A DNA stretch of 64,000 nt from Atrichornis clamosus (taxonomy: Eukaryota > Chordata > Aves > Passeriformes > Menuridae), in assembly GCA_013400975.1 (NCBI GenBank), contig WBMZ01011601.1:1-64000 (forward strand). The letters are read 5' to 3'. The notes under the pieces are model-generated. The model had not been told where the DNA came from. It did no database searches and was given only the letters and a program-made list of their open reading frames with translations. The position numbers were made by a program, and so were the translations under genes. Within the stretch, counting starts at the first letter, position 1. The number at the start of each line of letters is the position of its first letter. Positions 61,589-64,000 of this stretch are shown here, in pieces.

Positions 61589-64000
61589 AATTCCTCTTTA
61601 TCAAATTGCTACATCAAGGGAATCTAACCTAATGCAGAAACAGAGTTAGAACTATAATCAGGATGTGTGTATCTGGTGTCCAGAAAGGCTACGACAAGCC
61701 ATAATACAAATCAAGTAAGTAGATAACAAAACCAGACCTCTTTCCAATCTTGCAATCAGAATTTCACCGTAGCTGTCAACTTACAAAAAAAGGGCAGTTT
61801 AAATATCAAATTATCATCTGAAAAAGTAACTTACAAAGCATGCTTCTAACACAACAGGGACAAAGAAATCTTGCAGGTAAATGACACATACTGTTCCAGT
61901 TTACATACAGAGTATTAGATACTCCTTATTCTACTCATATAAGGCAGACAAAAAAAAGCAAGAAAAAAAGAAAACAAATCTCTCAGATTTTTACAGTCCA
62001 AGAAGGGGCACTTTTTTACTTCCTTAATTACAGAAAATTACATTCCTCTGGCTCCCTCCAGCTGGACGTATGTTATGAACATCAGCGGTTTTGTGTGTTT
62101 CTAGTAGTCCCATATCATATTGGCACTTAACACACTATCTAAATCTCATATCTGCAAACTTATTCTAACTTCATATACAAAGTTCTTGCTCTATGGACAA
62201 CAATTTGCAATGCTCTTTATCTTTATGCCAGAATGAAAAATTTTAGGTTTGTTAACCTTAATTCCAAATTCTTACACATTGATAACTACATTAGTTCTAT
62301 TAATCTGTGGTACTCTTAGGAAAATTGAAATGCTTTTCTTAGAGTCAGTATCAAAGAGAGAAGAAATGTCTAATAAATGAAAAATGGACTATGATGTGTA
62401 AGATACCTGATGTGTCTCCATATACTCACAGAGATAAGCAGCCTTTGTAGAAATCTCTGTTTCCAAATGCACTATAGTCAGAAGTAAATTCTAAGTATAC
62501 AAACATCTGAAAATATTTGCCAAATATAATGAGTAACACTAAAACCAAATCTGGGATTACCTAACTTTAGTGCGTTAGAGTAAAAATGCAAACAGAACTG
62601 AAGCTATTGATTAGCTACCTATTTGGTAATTTTCAGCTATTAGTATACTCTTGAGAAGTTATCAAAACCTCTCTGCATAGGTGTTTTTCCAAACATTCAG
62701 GGATGTATTAACAGGAATAAAATATGCAAAAGTATGCAAGATGAAGGGTTTCATCCCATTTTACCTTAGATAACATCATAGCTCAAAGCTGCAAGTAGAT
62801 CTAATCAATCCTCTTTATGGAAAACTATTTCACAAGGAAGCAGATGCAAGATAAAATGTCTAGAAAATGAAAAATGGTCAGAAGAATGAGTTGATTTGAA
62901 GAAGCAATTACTAAATTATTTTGGTAGAGGAAAAAGCATTAGTTAGTTTTGGCTTGTAAACCATAACAGCAACAATATCTACTTGCTTACTGATTGCGAC
63001 ATGAACAGCCCTTGCCCCCTTCAATGTAAAATGAGTGCATTTAAATTAAATCGGTGCTGATAATTCTTGCCCAATGCTTTGTGCATAAATTCACTTGTGT
63101 CCTATACTTAGATACATTTTTATGAAGACAATAATGTTGTATTTCTGCCTATTTTCTGTGGGAAGCCTAAAATGAAATACTACTCTTCTACAAACCAGAA
63201 CTGAGTAGATTCTCAGAACCTTTGCAGAATGCACTTTCAGGAGGCTTTATAAAGTTTCTTTGTATCCCTCCATTCTATTGTAATTATCCTTGGACACAAT
63301 GTGCATTTCCTATTCTTCACCGCGAGTCCATATGGGGACACAAATAATACTCCTGTTTGTTCCTGCTGTACCTAAGTAAGGAAATTCTAAGACTTTATCT
63401 GTGGTTGTAGGATGCAGACTGCATACATACTCCAGAGTTGCACTGCTTTTAGCGCTGTGTGAAAGTACATTTGCATCTTTTCACCATTTTCACCATGTCT
63501 TATCTTTTAAAACACTTCAGCCACATTCTCAGTCTTATATCCAACCAGACCATCAATTGTGCAAGTTCTGTCCCAGGCACAGAATGTACTTCCCAGTCCT
63601 GATGGCAGTATCATCTTCAATCTGTTAAATTATTACACAAAATTGTACCTGAAGAAAAACATTTAGAGATCTCATCTTCTCAAATGGCTGCAGAAAACAA
63701 TAGTTCTCTAACCTCCTATCACTTGGTTTAAAATACAAGCAAATAAATTTAAACAAACAAATTCAGTGACCTGTTACACTAATACATAATGTGTTAAAAA
63801 ACCAGTACCATGACAAATTAGAATTACTAAGAAAAACAGTTAATATTCTGGAGAAAAACGAGCACTGAAAACTTCCAAATGAATACAGACAATTCATGTA
63901 TGTACCGAGATCAAGAAGCTATAATTAAAGATTCCAAACCTTCCATTAACTTCCTCTCAAACAATTCTCACTGTATGTGTGAAAAGTTTGTTTAAAAAGA
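61589..64000. other. AT-rich non-coding stretch to the window edge
   Basis: No supported gene. An A-rich purine tract occurs at 61949-61978. The last 2 kb contain only short chance frames. Confidence 0.5.

Noticed and set aside
1..64000. CRISPR arrays, bacterial operons, tRNA or rRNA genes
   Set aside because: No regularly spaced direct repeats with unique spacers, no cloverleaf or rRNA signatures recognised, and the base composition and CR1 repeats indicate vertebrate DNA.

Overview
The window looks like vertebrate nuclear DNA, most likely from a bird. The strongest evidence is three 3'-end fragments of CR1 LINEs (20492-20857 +, 44705-45060 +, 48825-49073 -). Two of them retain the ATTCTRTG octamer tail typical of sauropsid, especially avian, CR1 copies. 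A tail-only remnant lies at 61549-61588. There are no bacterial-style operons, ribosome binding sites or densely packed long reading frames. The longest frames are about 160-210 codons, unrelated to known families as far as I can tell, and often open on both strands.

Layout. The left edge (1 to about 480) is a CpG island cut by the window border, presumably the promoter and first-exon area of a gene. It runs into a degenerate pyrimidine-rich tandem array (about 296-770). From there to about 24 kb the DNA is non-coding and of mixed base content. It holds three short CpG-rich patches (6959-7274, 10684-10896, 11775-12009), a tandem array of CACGTG E-boxes on a 10-bp period (7611-7657), and a TAATnnnATTA homeodomain-dimer site (11213-11223). 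I read this part as a regulatory landscape near the left-edge promoter; that is inference.

From roughly 24-28 kb onward the sequence is visibly more AT-rich and looks intronic or intergenic. It contains simple repeats, the other CR1 copies, a GC-rich block of unknown origin next to a CR1 (44390-44700), a hairpin with 16-bp arms (46836-46889) and a 20-bp perfect palindrome (48650-48669).

No gene can be named from this sequence. On the minus strand between about 31 and 42 kb I found several short open intervals ending exactly at AG and GT splice signals. The best is 33558-33670: 113 bp, five CpGs, in-frame stops exactly at both splice junctions. Three others (42117-42165, 36000-36052, 35476-35541) have compatible intron phases in order. 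They could be exons of an unrecognised minus-strand gene, but AT-rich DNA makes many such pseudo-exons by chance, so they carry low confidence. I found no convincing previously undescribed system; the E-box array, the CpG patches and the 46.8-kb hairpin are the most distinctive signals.
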